64,000 bases of DNA from Siderastrea radians. Lineage: Eukaryota > Cnidaria > Anthozoa > Scleractinia > Rhizangiidae. This document shows, piece after piece, positions 11,801 through 26,800 of the stretch. The notes under the pieces were generated by a model. The model was not told the DNA's origin and ran no database searches. It saw only the letters and a list, made by a program, of their open reading frames with translations. The translations under genes were made by a program, and so were the position numbers. The DNA lies in the NCBI GenBank assembly GCA_964017195.1, contig OZ024898.1, positions 6,364,967 through 6,428,966 on the forward strand, given 5' to 3'. Each line of letters begins with the position of its first letter. Within the stretch, counting starts at the first letter, position 1.

Positions 11801-14800
11801 CTCTGATCGATCCAAACATCAATTGCCTTCCCACATTCGAAAGAATTTTTTGAGTAGAACAGAGCCTGCTCTGTAGGCCAAGACTGCTGACCAGTGGCTC
11901 ACTCTCCCCAGGTTTACTCGTTCAAGAACAAGAAAGTAGATGAAATGGTGGCTGTTGAGAGCGGCTGTTGATGTCATGCATTTAGAAAAGCAGCAAGGAA
12001 TCGCTTAACTTGAAGAAGTCCAAGGGAAATTTGGGGAAATTTTCTTTCTCTAAAAGTTTGGATGAAATGGATTTCTTTTGGAAAAGTGGAACTACAGGCT
12101 AGAATCAGGACAATAGTTAATACTCATTTGCACAAGAGCCGGTAATCTTCCCCTGTTCATGCTTGAACTTAACAAACGGTAAACTTTAAATCAAATATAC
12201 ATTGTAGAAATTTTTTGGCAAAGAAACTTTGATTAAAACATAACAGTCAATAAATGGAGCTTAAGTTAAATTTCAATATTAACTGTTTGTGAAAAAGTTG
12301 ATTTATGTTTTGTGGCATTTTTAATGGCTATATTTCACTTATTTTCACACGTTTAAAGACAAGAAAAAATTCACACTTATTTCACACTTATTTTCACATG
12401 GCTTACACCATAAAAAATTCACACCCCATTTTTCACATGCATTTTTCACATGGCTTTCACAATAAGAAATTCACACCCCATTTTTCACATGGCTTTTTCA
12501 CATGATAGAAAAACACTGTTTTTTTCACACTATTTTTTCACATGTTCTTTTGAAAGTGTTCTAATTTCACACACTAAGAAAGAAGTTCACATGTATGTGA
12601 AACTTAAATTCTCTGTGCGAAACTAATTTCACTCACAGAATTTCACATGCTTAATATATTTCACATGCATTTCACACCTATTTCACACGTTTGCTCCTGG
12701 TAGTGGTTCTTATTGCTACAGCATTTAGCTACATCATGGTAAACCCAGTGACACAATAGGTAATTTTACGCACGTGTTGCGGGGATTGGAGGGGGTGGGG
12801 GGGGGGGTTTACCTGCATAAAATAATAATCTAAATTTCACTGCATCACTCTGAAAGGTATGGTTTTCAAGCAGTTTAGTCTGGGATAGGGTATGGAAACC
12901 AGAGACTTTTTGCTCGGGAATAGGGTATCATTTACCAGGAAACTGATAAGTTATGGGAATGGACACTTTGTGAGTTTTGGATAGGATAGGGATTTTTGGT
13001 GTCTAGTCTACATAAAGTACCATTGCAAATTGTGGCTGAAGGTGGTCTGGTACACGGTAAGAGTTAGATTGTCCCTGTGGACTTGTAATGTAACTGCAAT
13101 CTAGGGGTGACAGTATTTATCATTGTGGTACTCACTGTACATTAAAGGCAATAAGATTTGTAATTTTCCATGTCTTATGAATAGGGGAAAAAGAAATCAG
13201 TCGGTCCCTGCAATCTTGAAGAGGATGAGGTATGTGCCATGTACATGTCATATTCCTCCAGCTTTGTAATGCAGTCCTGCAAAAAGGCAGTCATGTAATA
13301 GACAGAAGTTTCATTTCCTGTAAACTGTTTAGGCTGGTTTACACGCTACGATTTGTCGGCTCAATTTGTCTGCCCGACAGTATCAGATTGCAAATGGTAC
13401 GTGTATTTTGACACCTGATTCACAGCCAATTCCTGAAAATGAAAAAGTCAGCCTGATTCAGAAAATCTGTGCAGGGCAACAGTTTATTGTCATGTTGGCC
13501 TGATTTTCTAAAAGAAACTGCCATATCAATCAAAATTTGTAGAATCGGATGCCAAAACACATGTACAATGCATGCTCTGATACTGTCCATCCAACCAATA
13601 ATGTCAGTCCAACAGTGTACACTATTCAGCTTGCTGTTTATGTAGGTAGAATAATATGTTAGTTTGTGTGGGACATATGATGGGCTGTAAACTAAGCCCT
13701 TATATTTGGAGTATTTGGAGGGGGGCGCTTAGTATTGGAGGACTTTTTGCAAATGAGGTTTTGGGCACTTATTTTTGGGGGGAGGGGGGCTTATTATTAG
13801 AAATCTACTGTAATTATAGAGTCTTATTTAGAAGACTTGCTGGGACATTCTGTAGTTTGGTTTCCATCTATATGTGTGGGAGGTATCTCTACTATTAAAT
13901 TTCCAAACTATGACAGTCTAACATGTCATAGTGTTGCACATAGTGAGCTATGTTTGTCTTTTTCTTCAGAGGGTTTCTGCTGTAAACAGTCTTGGTTGGC
14001 TGGACAGTCTGACGGAGCCCCCTCTTCTTCAGAGCAGCCCGGCAGCACAGTTCCTCACCTCATATTTTCCTGATGGTGTTGGTCTAAGTCCGACATTAAA
14101 TGACTGGAAACAAAATGCTGAAGATTCCACAGGTATGCACTCTGAAGAACTTGAGCTGGGCCTTTTTATAGGGGGTGGGGGGGGGGGAGAATCTAAAATT
14201 GGATTTGTCATCCCAGCCGTACACTACGTACACATATGGTCCTGTTTCTGTGCCATCAGACAGGACTGTCAATATGATCCAGGAGCCATGGATTTCCCCC
14301 CTGGCTTTTTATAGCATGAGGAAACTAGGAAATTACTCAAATAGGATAAGAGTCCATCACAGGATACGCAGCATAAAGTGACTAGGAGCATCACTACTCC
14401 CCATGGATGGGACGCTAGTCCATCACAGGATACCCAGCATAAAGTGACTAGGAGCGTCACTACTCCCCCCTGGATGGGATGCTAGTCCATCACAGGATAC
14501 CCAGCATAAAGTGACTAGGAGTATTACTACTCCCCCCTGCATGGGAAGCTAGTCCATCACAGGACACCCAGTATAAAGTAACTAGGAGTATTACTACTCC
14601 CCCTGGATGGGATGCTAGTCCATCACAGGATACCCAACATAAAGTGTCTAGGAGTATTACTACTTCCCCTGGATGGGATGCTAGTCCATCACAGGATACC
14701 CAGCATAAAGTGACTAGGAGTATGACTACTCCCCCTGGATGGGATGCTGGTCCATCACAGGATACCCAGCATAAAGTAACTAGGAGTATTACTACTCCTC

Positions 14801-17800
14801 CTGGATGGGATGCTGGTCCATCACAGGATACCCAGCATAAAGTAACTAGGAGTATTACTACTCCCCCCTGGATGGGATGCTAGTCCATCACAGGACGCCC
14901 AGCATAAAGTGACTAGGAGTATTACTACTCCCCACTGGATAGGATGATGGTCGGTCCATCACAGGATTATCCTGAGCATTTTGTTAGAATTCCCATATGG
15001 CCTGCTGGTGCTTATTTATGACTGGGCTGGGGTTATTTTCTTATCTTAAGGGCCAAGGAAACTAGGAAATATTGTTGAGGAAACATGTTTATTTAAATGT
15101 TTCCCCGTTTGTTCACGAATGAAACAGTTGTTGCTGAAACCATTTTGTTTTCAAGAAACAAAAATTGTACGTGTTTTTCTTTCAGAAACGTTATTTTTGT
15201 TTCTGCAACAAATGTTTCCCCATTTGCACACCACGGAAACAATGTTGACTAGATTCTGTGGTTGTGTAGGCTCTTATACCCAAACTGAGAATGCGCAAAT
15301 GCTTGTTTCCAGTGAAATGTTTGTTGGTTTACCCAGCAGGGAACCATTGTTTTCCACTACATTAGTTTGCATGCCCAAGAAACATTCTAGTAAACAATGT
15401 TTCCACAAAAATGTTTCCTCATTTTGCGGGGGCCTTTAGAAAACAACATGACATGATAAGAGATCACACCCCAAACCTCCAATCCTCCAGGCTTCTGAAT
15501 GAAAGTGCAGCATCTTAACCATGCCCTTCGTACGTCTAGGTAAGACCAAGACAGTGCAAAGTAAGGAGTAAGGAGTAAGGAGTAAGGAGGAAACAGCACA
15601 GCAACATTGCAGACATCGGAAGTCCATTCCCTTACCACTACATTATAATACCAACCCAAAGAAGCACTGCGGGCCTCCTAGTTGGCCAAGATTGCTTCCA
15701 GTCTCCCTTCTTATCCCTTCCCTTCACTGCTATGTGTAGTCCTGGGGTTTCAAAACATAATTCACTCATGTCTCGTGATGATTTAGCCCATCATGATCTG
15801 ACCATAATCACAAAGCCTTGAAGAGAATCTTCAGAGCTTTTGCCCCTTTATAACTGTTTATACCTGTACTGCAGAAGTCAGTATTTCCAGGTGTAAACTA
15901 ATTTCTTGATCACTTTTCCTTGATTGTTTATTGACCATTGTTGAACCACAATAGGGGAATCTTAGCCCCTTGACTTGACGCAAATCTTAGTGAATTTGAG
16001 TCAAATTTTGAACCGAGTGAATTTTAGCGAGCGAATGCGAGTCAAATTTTGAACTGCTGGAAATTAAAACAAAAAGTGTTTACACACTGGATCTCAATTA
16101 AACCTGGCGCTTATGTCAGTAAAATGAGCACAAAAGAAAGTAACTGAAAGTACAAAAATGGATAATAAAGAGAAAAGGCATTGGTCAATGCGCTGGCAAA
16201 AATACATCACAGTGAACAACCCAATAGAAAATCGATCGTTACTGCTGACCTAGAAAAAGATGAAAGTTTTACATGAGGTACGTTTCATCGAAATCGGAGT
16301 TACCATAGCAACGTAATGACGTCATCCCCCGTTTTACATGAGAGCTAATTACTTGTCACGAAGAGATAATTCTGGGAAGCGCTCGACTGGATCTTCGACG
16401 TGACACATTTGTCTTCACGTCTACAAAATTTGAAGAATTTCTATGAGAGAGTTTTCGAGAAATTTTCGGATGAAGTTTTAAGGTGTTAAAAAACAACAAA
16501 AACAAAATAATTTTGAACTGTTATTGAAAAGTATGTCCACAGCGACTTGATGAAACAACATTTTGGTTTTAAATGAATGTTATGTCATCTAATTGCTTTA
16601 TGTGAAAATTTTGGGGAAATCGTTCCATTTGATTTTTAAAAACATTGGCTTGAATATGAACTGGTTTAGTGTGTTACGCGGCTTTTTTATCAAAAATCGA
16701 CCCTACACTTATTAAAATGACTATGAATTAAAAAGCGGTAGAGGAATTTTTTTAAAACTTTGCTTTCAAGGAGAATAATCAATATTCAATACAATCCCCG
16801 AGTCTCAAACTCATTGAAACGTTGTAAGGCTATCAATTTAAAGCCTAAACTCGGAATATTATTGGACTGAATTTTACGCCAGTGGCTTGTTGCTCTTATT
16901 GTGCATCTCCATTGTTTCGAATAGGCGTGCAATTGTAAATTTCAGTACATCATGAATTTATATAACGCTTGATTGCTTTCCGAATATGTTTCGAAAAACG
17001 TGCTAATGTATCAGGCCAGCATTACAATAACAATGGACAGGCTGACAGCAGTGAGTGCAAACCTCAAGGTTAGCAGTAAGCGCAAACTTCGGTTAGCAGT
17101 GAGCGCAAACGGAAAGCTGCTGTGCTCAGTCAGTGTTCCAGATAAATTTTTATGGCAAGGAGTCAACGAAAAATTTAAACAGGTCAGTAGACGTGGGTCT
17201 CCCCCAATCTTATCCCAGTCTCAGCACGTTTTCGGAACATCTTCGGAAAGCAATCAAGCGTTATATGAATTCATGGTGTAGTGAAATTTACAATTGCACG
17301 CCGATTCAAAACAATGGAGATGCATAATGAGAGCAACAAGCCACTGGTGTGAAAATCAGTCCAATATTTTCCCGAGTTTTGGCTCAAAATTGACAGCTTT
17401 ATAACGTTTCAATGATTTTGAAACGCTGGGATTGTAATGAATATTGATTATTCTCCTTGAGGACAGAGATATAAAAAAATTCATCTACCGCTTTTTAATT
17501 CATAACCATTTTAATAAGTGGAGGGTCAATTTTTGATAAAAAAGCACAGTAACACACTAAACAAGTTCATATTCAAGCCAACGTTTCTAAAAATCAAATG
17601 GAACGATTTCCCTGAAATTTTCACACAAAGTAATAAGATGATATAACATTCATTTAAAACCAAAATGTTATTTCATCAAACCTTTGTGAGCATACTTTTC
17701 AATAACAGATCAAAATTGTTTTGTTTTTGTTGTTTTTTAACACCCTAAAACTTCACCCAAAAATTTCTCGAAAACTCTCTCATAGAAATTCTTCAAATTT

Positions 17801-20800
17801 TGCAGACATGAATACAAATAGGTCAGGTCGAAGATCCAGTCGAGCGCTTTCCAGAATTATCTCTTGGTGACAAGTAATTGGCTCTCATGTAAAATGGGGG
17901 ATGACGTCATTACGTTGCTATGGTAACTCTGATTTCGATTAAACGTACCTCATTTAAAACTTTCATCTTTCTCTAGGTCAGCAGTAACGATCGATTTTCT
18001 ATTGGATTGTTCACTGTGGTACGTTAGTTGCTCAAAGTTAAGAGGTATCGTCACTCAAAAACCCGATCGAGCCACCTTAATGGTTCGCTTATTTCTGAGC
18101 AGTGATGTACACAGCAATGTGGGGGCACAGTAGTGGAGTGCTTAGTGCATTGGACTTCAGATCTGAAGGTCGGTGGTTGGACGCCCAGTCCCTGCCATTG
18201 TGTTGTTTTCTTGGACAAGAAACTGTACTCCACATGTCTTTCTCCACCCAGGTGTCTAAATGGACACCGGTGACATACTGCTGGGGGTAATCCTGCGATG
18301 GACTAGCATCCCATCCAGGGGGGAGTAGCAATACTCTCAGTTGCCTCATGCTGCAGAAACCGGGATAAGCTCCGGCCATGTGGGCCTCCATGGCTCGTGT
18401 GCAAATTTACCTTTTTTACTGTACACAGCAACAAAATCAGCCGAAATGCGATTGAAAAAAATATTGTCATGGTCATGTGATTTTTGTGTTGTTGTTTTTG
18501 CAGGGTATGTGAAGCTGTTTTATCACCCAGACCAGATTCAAACGGCCTGTACATTTCGTCCTGATGTCATGGAACAAGAAGAGAAGGAGACATTCCCAGA
18601 ATTTGTCAGGTGATTTATTTGTAGGGCTCCAATGATACTTTTTCCCACGATACGATACAGTATCTGGATACAAGGGCCACGATATGATATGCGATATGAT
18701 ACATTACTTTGCGTGACAAAACTAGTTACATGTACACTGTACCAACAACTTAGACTACTTCTTACAATTAATTTATTTCCATAATAATAAATTTAGGCCT
18801 TGTAAGGCGATTTGATTTTGTGTTATTACTATGTCATAGTATTAACACAAAATCAAATCGCTTTACAAGGCCTAAAATGCAGAGCTTGGGTAAGGAATAT
18901 TAAAGACAGTGATTTCCCAAATTTGTTGATGTAGCATGTTTTATTGTATCGTAATATTGCGATATCTTGTTTAAATATTGATATTCGTATCGTTGAAAAA
19001 AAATATCGCAGTTCACCAATGCATCGGTATATTGTTTCAGCCCTATTCATTTGCACCGCTAGTCAATATCTAGAGATGTAACAGTAATATCGTAATATTA
19101 GTACTGCTCAGTAGCTTTCGTTTGAATGGTCAGCTAACAACTTTGTGAATTCCTTACCTCCAAGACCTACAGTCAAAGTAGTAATTAATATTTTCATTAA
19201 TAGAATATCAATTTGCCTTGTTTTCAGACAGCCCATGCTTTATCTTGCACTGAGAAATCTCATTTTGTCCCTATGGATGCTGAACCATAAGGTTTGAATT
19301 AGGGTTTGTCATTTAAAACTTTTTTTCTTGAAATGTATTCAGGGTCGTGACATCATCTGTAAGAGGAAGAATTTAAGGCCTGACTTATTTCAGCTTAATC
19401 AGAGCACATATAACTACAGGTTAGGGTTAGAGCACATGTTGCTGCTATGTGGCCATTGAAGTTTGATTACATGTACTTCCCTTGCAAAACTTTATTTATT
19501 TTCACAGTACAACAATTTATATGTCAAAATTTTAATTATTAAAAAAAAAAAGAATTCTTGCTCAGGAAATTAAAAGCACAAACATCACAGATAAGGACAT
19601 TTCAAGAACTCACCTTATCTATGACCACATTTTGCAGTTGAGCAAAAGTTGGCCTTTTGTAGCCTTACCTAGAGCGCAGTTTTTGGGAACCTTTCTGGAA
19701 CAAGAATACTTGAAATGGCTTTTTGGCACACTTTTTCCTTACCGGCTTCCATTCCAGAATTGTGAGAACAGTAGTTTATGCCATTCCATCTATTCTGCTG
19801 TTTGGGGCAGAAAGAACAGAATGAGAAGAATGAAAAAGTTGTCAATAACTTGGCAAGAACAAAACCAGCAGGCTGACCAAAACAACAGGGCATCCGCGGC
19901 AACTTTAAATTCTAACTGTCACCCTGAGGAAGAAAACCCACGGATAGTTTTCAGTCCATTTTTGGAACGATATATTTTTTTCTCTTGTATTATGTCCCAG
20001 TACTTCTTGTCATTTCCACCCTGTTTGTTCTCAAGAAGAGACCAAAAAAACACGCCCTAATGTGGTGATACTGAGATGATCGGTAGTTTTTGCACGAATG
20101 TGAGAAGTGTGCCTCATTGTTTGCTCTAAAACCACTGTTTTATTACTATTAACAGTGTAAATGCATGAATTGCAGGAATTTTTGACTCCAGAGAAGTGTG
20201 CTGAACACATCATCGTAAGAGGCCTTGTCAGGGTATTAATGGTTGTAGTAGTCCAACGTGTCATGTATTATTTGACAAAGAGAGGATTTGTTAATCATGG
20301 CATTTTAAGCAACGTACCCAGAAGTTTGACCTCACCTAAAGAGTTCAAGGTGAGAGTTCATCTGGAGGAAATTTATCAAATACAATGTAACTCCCTAAAA
20401 GCTTAAAACTATACTTACCTAATTAAAACGATTATAAAATGTGCCGTCAGTAGCAAACATATTTGTCTCTTAACTTTACTTTAATGACAAAGAAAATTTT
20501 TGGATGGAATTACTTCTTTTAGAAGAAAACTGAAAATGTCCTGATTTGAAAACATTTGCTTAATGTCTGTATTTCCTAAGCAGATTGCCTCATTCTCCGT
20601 AAGACTTAATTTCTACAGTCGTAGAAACACCACAAAAATGGATGGTAGAAGTAATCCTGTGATATTTATTACTTTCTACTTGCGCTTTCAACTTTTCAGT
20701 TAACAATAAGAGAACGACTAGAAAACTCGCCCCAGTTCAACAAGGACGAGTTAATTCCATGTGTTAAGGACTGTATTTTAACGCAACATTTCTTTTGCTT

Positions 20801-23800
20801 TTCTTTCTTGTCGATCTGTTAAACGCTACAATATCCTGCCGAACGTTCTACAAAATATCGCACATCATCTCGTCTCATGGCATCACAAAAACTTAAGACT
20901 ATCGAATTTAACATGTGCAACACAACACCCTATAAGGAAATACACGTGTTCAGTTCATGATAACACAACTGTGACTTTGTGTTCATTTAAACGTTCGTTT
21001 CAAGTCACGACACTATGAAACATTAAATAATCAATGAGGGGCAGCCGAGTTCACTATTGCCCATAGAAAATATTGCCGAGTGGGCTATAGTTGTTTATAA
21101 TAGACAACTTAATGATTGTAGTCAGAAAACAACTTACGATATTTAGGTGATATTTACAGCAACAACCAAATAAGGGGAGAAAGAAAGTTATTATCCAGGG
21201 AAATAGCACATGCAATCTCTTGAGCAGAAAACAGACAGTGACAATTGAGCCAATTTGTATCATCCCATGGTACTTCTAATAGTATTAATAATTATTATTT
21301 AAATACATTTTTTTCAGCTTTCAGTAATTGTGATTGGTGCAGGGCCGGCTGGTTTGTCTGCAGCGAGACATCTTAACAACTTTGGTGTGAAGGTACCGTA
21401 CACCATGTACAGTGCTGCTTAGAATGTAAGGAAAGGCCGCAGACCGTCATTTGTTGGCTAGAATGAACACCCACGAGACGTCGATAGAAATGAGAAGGAC
21501 GCATCCAAACCAGTCGCCTGACACCTCAATCTCCCTGATCATTCTAGCCAACACATGACGGAACGCGGAATTTTTTAAATCGGCACCCTTAATTCCCACG
21601 GTATCAAAGAACGCTTTTCATTAAACTAATTTGTTCTTGTTTTTTACGTTGCCATGTTCCTACCAATAGCGTAGCCCTACCGTTCCCCATATAAACCAAG
21701 CGCAACCCACAATTTCTTGATTCGCTCTGACGCAGGGCTAACGCTCGAAACGTCAAATTTCAGTTTCTCTACGGTAGCCAATTTACCTTATCAATTCATT
21801 TGATAAATCCAAATTTCTGTGGAATATAAATGCCTCGAGCAACGATGTAATTTTTACGTTTTGCACCTGTAATGTCAGAGGACAAGTCTAACATTACATA
21901 GAATATTCAATGTATTACATATAAATTATAGTGAGTCAGTAATACTGCACTGACATATGAAGAAATGCCAAGAAGACAGGACTAAAAACGTATGAACGCC
22001 CTGACACGTGAAGAAACGTAGAGACGACAAGACGCAAATCATACTCACTGGCGTACGGAAGAACGTTGAGAAGTCGAGACTAATACCCAACGCATGAGGC
22101 AACATACGGATAAACGTTAATCGACAATATCGGTACCGTATGAACGTACCAAGTTTCGGAAAACAGTTGTAAAGACAAGAGTAATACACTACGATCGAAC
22201 TAACCTAAAGAGAAGTGTCGAAAAGACAAGCGTCATGTGCTACGAACGACCTGACGTACTATGCGGTAAAACGTTGAGACGATACGATTAATACTTTACA
22301 AACCAGCTAACATACGAAACAAACGTTAAGGAGACAGTTCCTTACGTACGAGGTAATACATATAGAAACGTCGAGATGACAAGACTAATACTGTACGAAC
22401 TACCGTACCGAGAAACGTTGAGAAGATAAGACTTATACTTACAAACGAGCTAACGTACGGAGAAACGTTGAGAAGACCGATACTGTATTAACGAACCAAC
22501 CTAAGGAGAATGACTAATATGACAACAGTAATACCGTGAGCTTACTACGATACAGAGAAACGTCGAAACGAGACTAATTCCGTACGAACGGACTTACGTA
22601 CGGAGAAAAGTGAAAAACATAAGACTTGTAAGGTACGAACAAATTAATATACGCAAGAAGTTCGGGAAGACAAGATTAGTACGTTACAAGCGAACCAACG
22701 TTTAGAGAAGCCCGGGAGGGAGGGGGGTACTCCTTATAACTGTTTATATGTATAGCACTTGCCCCAGACTACTCCTTAAACTATTCACATAATGTCACAC
22801 CATATTTGTATGAAATGCTCCAACAGCCCAGTTGTAATGGCCAATGGGCTTTCTTGTTGAATAATGTTCTAGTAATACAGTTGTTTTGCTGCAGGTAACA
22901 GTTGTGGAGAGTAGAGACAGGATTGGCGGGCGTGTCTGGGATGACGACAAGTCTTTTGGTTGCTGTGTTGGCAGAGGAGCTCAGATACTTAATGGCTGTG
23001 TAAACAATCCAGTCTCTATATTGTGTGAACAGGTACATACTGGACAAGTCAACATTAAGTAAGGTGACTGGAAAGAAAGTAATCTTTTGGGCAGGAATCT
23101 CCACCCAAAATAAAATATTTGTGACATCTTTTGCCATAAAGGGTAAGTTAACCTTTTACAGAAAATGTTCAACCTGAATTTTTTGCAATTGCTCGTAAAA
23201 TTAATTCTTCAAACTGTCCAGTCGGGAAGGTCGACTTGTGGCCAACCATGGACGTAAAACCTTAAAATTTTGGACTAGATGTATCCGTAAATTATTTCAT
23301 CCATATCACATGCTTATCCATTTTATTTAATTTGTTTTCTAGTCTGGACTCACCATGCACCATATTAGCAGCAAGTGTGACCTTCTTACAGAAGATGGAC
23401 AGGTTGTTGACAGCAGTACGGACAGTAAAGTGGAGTTTCACTTCAATGCTTTACTTGATGCCATCGCTGATCAGAAGACAGATTCTCCTGAAGACAAGTC
23501 TTTAGAAGGTAAATAACCTAGGTACCATAACTAATTTACTTTAACATGTTTTATTAGAATCTTAATTTTGCTTATTGAATTTGTAGCTTTATCGTTGGTT
23601 TTTACCTTACAAGGAAATTGGATATCACGTCAAGTGCCATTGCGTTTTTGAAGTTTTCGCTTGAAGCAAAACGTTGGCCAGAAAAATTCAGCAATTATTA
23701 CCAAAGATGAGAACTTAATAAGACAATTACTCCACTTGTGCCTGCTGAGTAAGAGGTGATTGACACCAAAAGATTACTCGTAGTGGCAGACCCAGCACTC

Positions 23801-26800
23801 TTTTGGGGGGGGGGGGCTCACCTGACAGAACAGTATCGGAACAAAGGGAGACAAAGTCGCCCCAGTGGTAGTTTTGTCCCCTTTCATAATTTCAAGCTTG
23901 AAACGTTGCAAAGTGGGGAGTGGCTAGCCACCCAATCCACCCCACCCGGATCCGCCTCTGACTGGTCTTGGTTCTTGTCACCTCACATCCAAAATGTGCC
24001 CATGGAATAATTGCCAAATAGCAGTAATATCACAATCAATGCTGGGTGATTTCCTTCTTTTTTGTCTATGCAGATAAAGTTTGGGAGATGCACCATCTTT
24101 TCTTGGAGGAGACACAAGGGTCATTCACTGAAGTAAAAAAAACACTGCTTTTCTACCCACTTTCCATAAGTTTAGAAGCTCATGTCCTAGGATTCTTTTT
24201 CGTTTTGCAACGTCATAAGTTAAGCCTTGAGGAAGGCATTCATGCTGTACTGTACTGAAAATAGTTTTAATATCATGTCGAAGGACTCGGTTGGTAGTGC
24301 AAATGATGACTTTGCTCTTGAAATCCAAATTAATTTTCATGCAGATAGGGTGTCTTAAACAAACTTGCTTTGTTTTGATATTGGCCTTTGTTATAATAAT
24401 TCGTCTGCAACCAAGGGTATGTGATTAATATTTTGTGATAAGTTTAATCTGAATTGATGCTTTTTTTGTGTGTTTTTTTTCTCCCACTTATTTAACTGAC
24501 CCATGGTCGCTCACCCTGCCCCCACTTGTCTTAATCTACCGACGATCTCTCACATACAGTATCCCTCCCAGACATGGCCCTATGCACCCATGGTTTCTTC
24601 CTTATCCTCCCCCAAATGAGTGGGTCTTAAAAAAAGTAAAACAGTCTTTGCTACCTTTACGTTGTACAACTAACGTCCTGTACTGTTTCAGCTTGAAGAC
24701 AAACTGTTACAATTTCACCTTGGAAACCTGGAATTCAGCTGCGCAGCTCCTCTCAGTAAAGTGTCTTCGTTATCCTGGGACCAAAATGAGGAGTTTCCTC
24801 AGTTTTCTGGTGACCACACCCTCCTCCAGCATGGCTTTGGAATTCTCCTCAGCAAGCTTGCTCAGGGTTTGGACATCAAGCTTCAGTGTGAGGTAAGTAA
24901 AACTCATAGCTAGTGGATGAATTTGAAATAAGGATTGCATGGTGGTGGTGGCTGAGCAGCCAACGGGAATCTCCCACTGCAATGAAGTATCCATGACAAC
25001 CCTGACACAGTCCACCACCCAGGCACCCATCACACTGATGGACTCGGTGGACACACAGACATAGTGGAATGATGGGAGCAAAGATCCATAAAAATCTGCA
25101 AGGGGCGAGTTAGCAGAGGTCCGCTACGAACAGCAAACCTGAGCAAACTAGCACTGTTGGGGAGACTGGGAATTAAAATCTAAGTTCTGATATTGACATT
25201 GAAGCAAAAGCACGACACTTTACTTCTTTAAATGTTATCCAGGGCCGTGGCATGTATTTGACCAAACAGTGGGTTACATTTAAGACTGCATTTGTTTTTG
25301 TAATTAGACAGATTAGACTATTGAAACCACTATAAATGTTTGGGCTACCTGAAAAGTGTAGTCTGTGCAAAAGTAATAAATACAGACTACGTTAAATGCT
25401 TAAACTGTAAGTGCTAATTTCTGGTCATGTTCATAATGCACAGTGATAAGTAGGTAAACGCAAGCTTCACTTCCACATCCATCTCAAGTTTTTAAATATT
25501 GTTTTTCCTTGTCAGGTTAAAGAAGTTAATTACTCCGGTAGCAAAGTTATACTGAAAAGTTCTGAAGGAAAGGAATTGACTGCAGACAAGGTATTACTTT
25601 TAAGATTTTCTTACAATACAGTACAAGCAAGAATGCTGGAGAAGTGTATCAGAGTGAGTTTCTCTTTGTAGAGTAAGTTATTAAGTCGGTAAACTACGAT
25701 AGTTTGGATGAGTGTAGTCCTGAGAAGGACTGAGCAGAAGTCATCATCAGAATCAAGGGAAGTATTTATAATCGTCAGTAGATGTTATAAGTATCTGGTC
25801 GTTGTCCTAATAAGTCTACGAACTTATGTTATTGGTCACCTGTCAGTTAAGTTGTGATGTTGTTGGCTGTGAAGACTGCAAAAAGCGACTGGTGCTTTTT
25901 AATATTTCTTTGATAGTCAAATGTCTGTAGGGCTATCGCTAGTGAAATTAGTCGGTTTGTCTACTGACTAATTTATGGGAGTAAAATAAACAATTGGTGA
26001 TCTCAGTGAGGATGGTGGTGAAGGTGGTTATTTAGAAAAACAGCTGTATTACCCCATTTTTGCACAAAAGATTACATTTTCGTCTATTGTCAGAAGATAT
26101 CGATGACTGTCAAAATATTTTTTCTTTCTCTCTGACAGATGATTGTTACGGTTCCTTTGTTTTTGCTTAAGTCAGGGAGGTTAAAGTTCACCCCTGACCT
26201 CCCTAAAACCAAACTATCTGCAATTAAAAATCTCGGAGCTGGGCTTATAGAAAAGGTAAGTACCAAATATTCCTGCAGTTGTTATGGTATTACTATCAAT
26301 ATCGGTACAGAATTTGAAGATTGTTATTGACTCATGCTTTCATGACAGATTTCATGGAACGTCACAGTAGAGAAAACAGGGTCATTCAGTTTCTCCAGAT
26401 TTGTGAAAGTTGAAGTGTAGTATATTAACTAATACCTTGTGTTGCAGGTCGTTTTAAAATTCAAGCACAACTTTTGGGAGAAAGTGGTCGAAGGAGCAGA
26501 TTTCTTTGGTCATGTTCCACAGTCACGTGAGGGTCGTGGGCATTGTGGTCTGTTCTATGATCTTTCTGGAAAGGTAACTGTCTTGTCACACTCTACGGGT
26601 GGGTTATTTAAACAAAGTTTAGACGCGGTTTAACAAAACCACGGTCTAAATAGATTTCAACCTGGCATACCCAAATATGCCAAGCAGGCAGGTAGTACAG
26701 TCTACTACAACATTAAATATTTCTTATAAATAACCTACTTGTAAACAGATGTAAAGGTTTATTTGTTGCCTTAAGCCACGGTCTAAGTTAGACTTCATTT

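Noticed and set aside
14644..14883. 79-codon repetitive frame
   Set aside because: The minisatellite unit length is close to a multiple of three, which keeps a frame open; not a protein.
19632..20060. 142-codon plus-strand frame in a KDM1B intron
   Set aside because: No family resemblance, no splice signals at its edges, and an open frame also exists on the opposite strand.
24468..24896. 142-codon frame overlapping KDM1B exon 13
   Set aside because: Out-of-phase shadow: the overlapping exon at 24692-24892 matches LSD2 in another frame.
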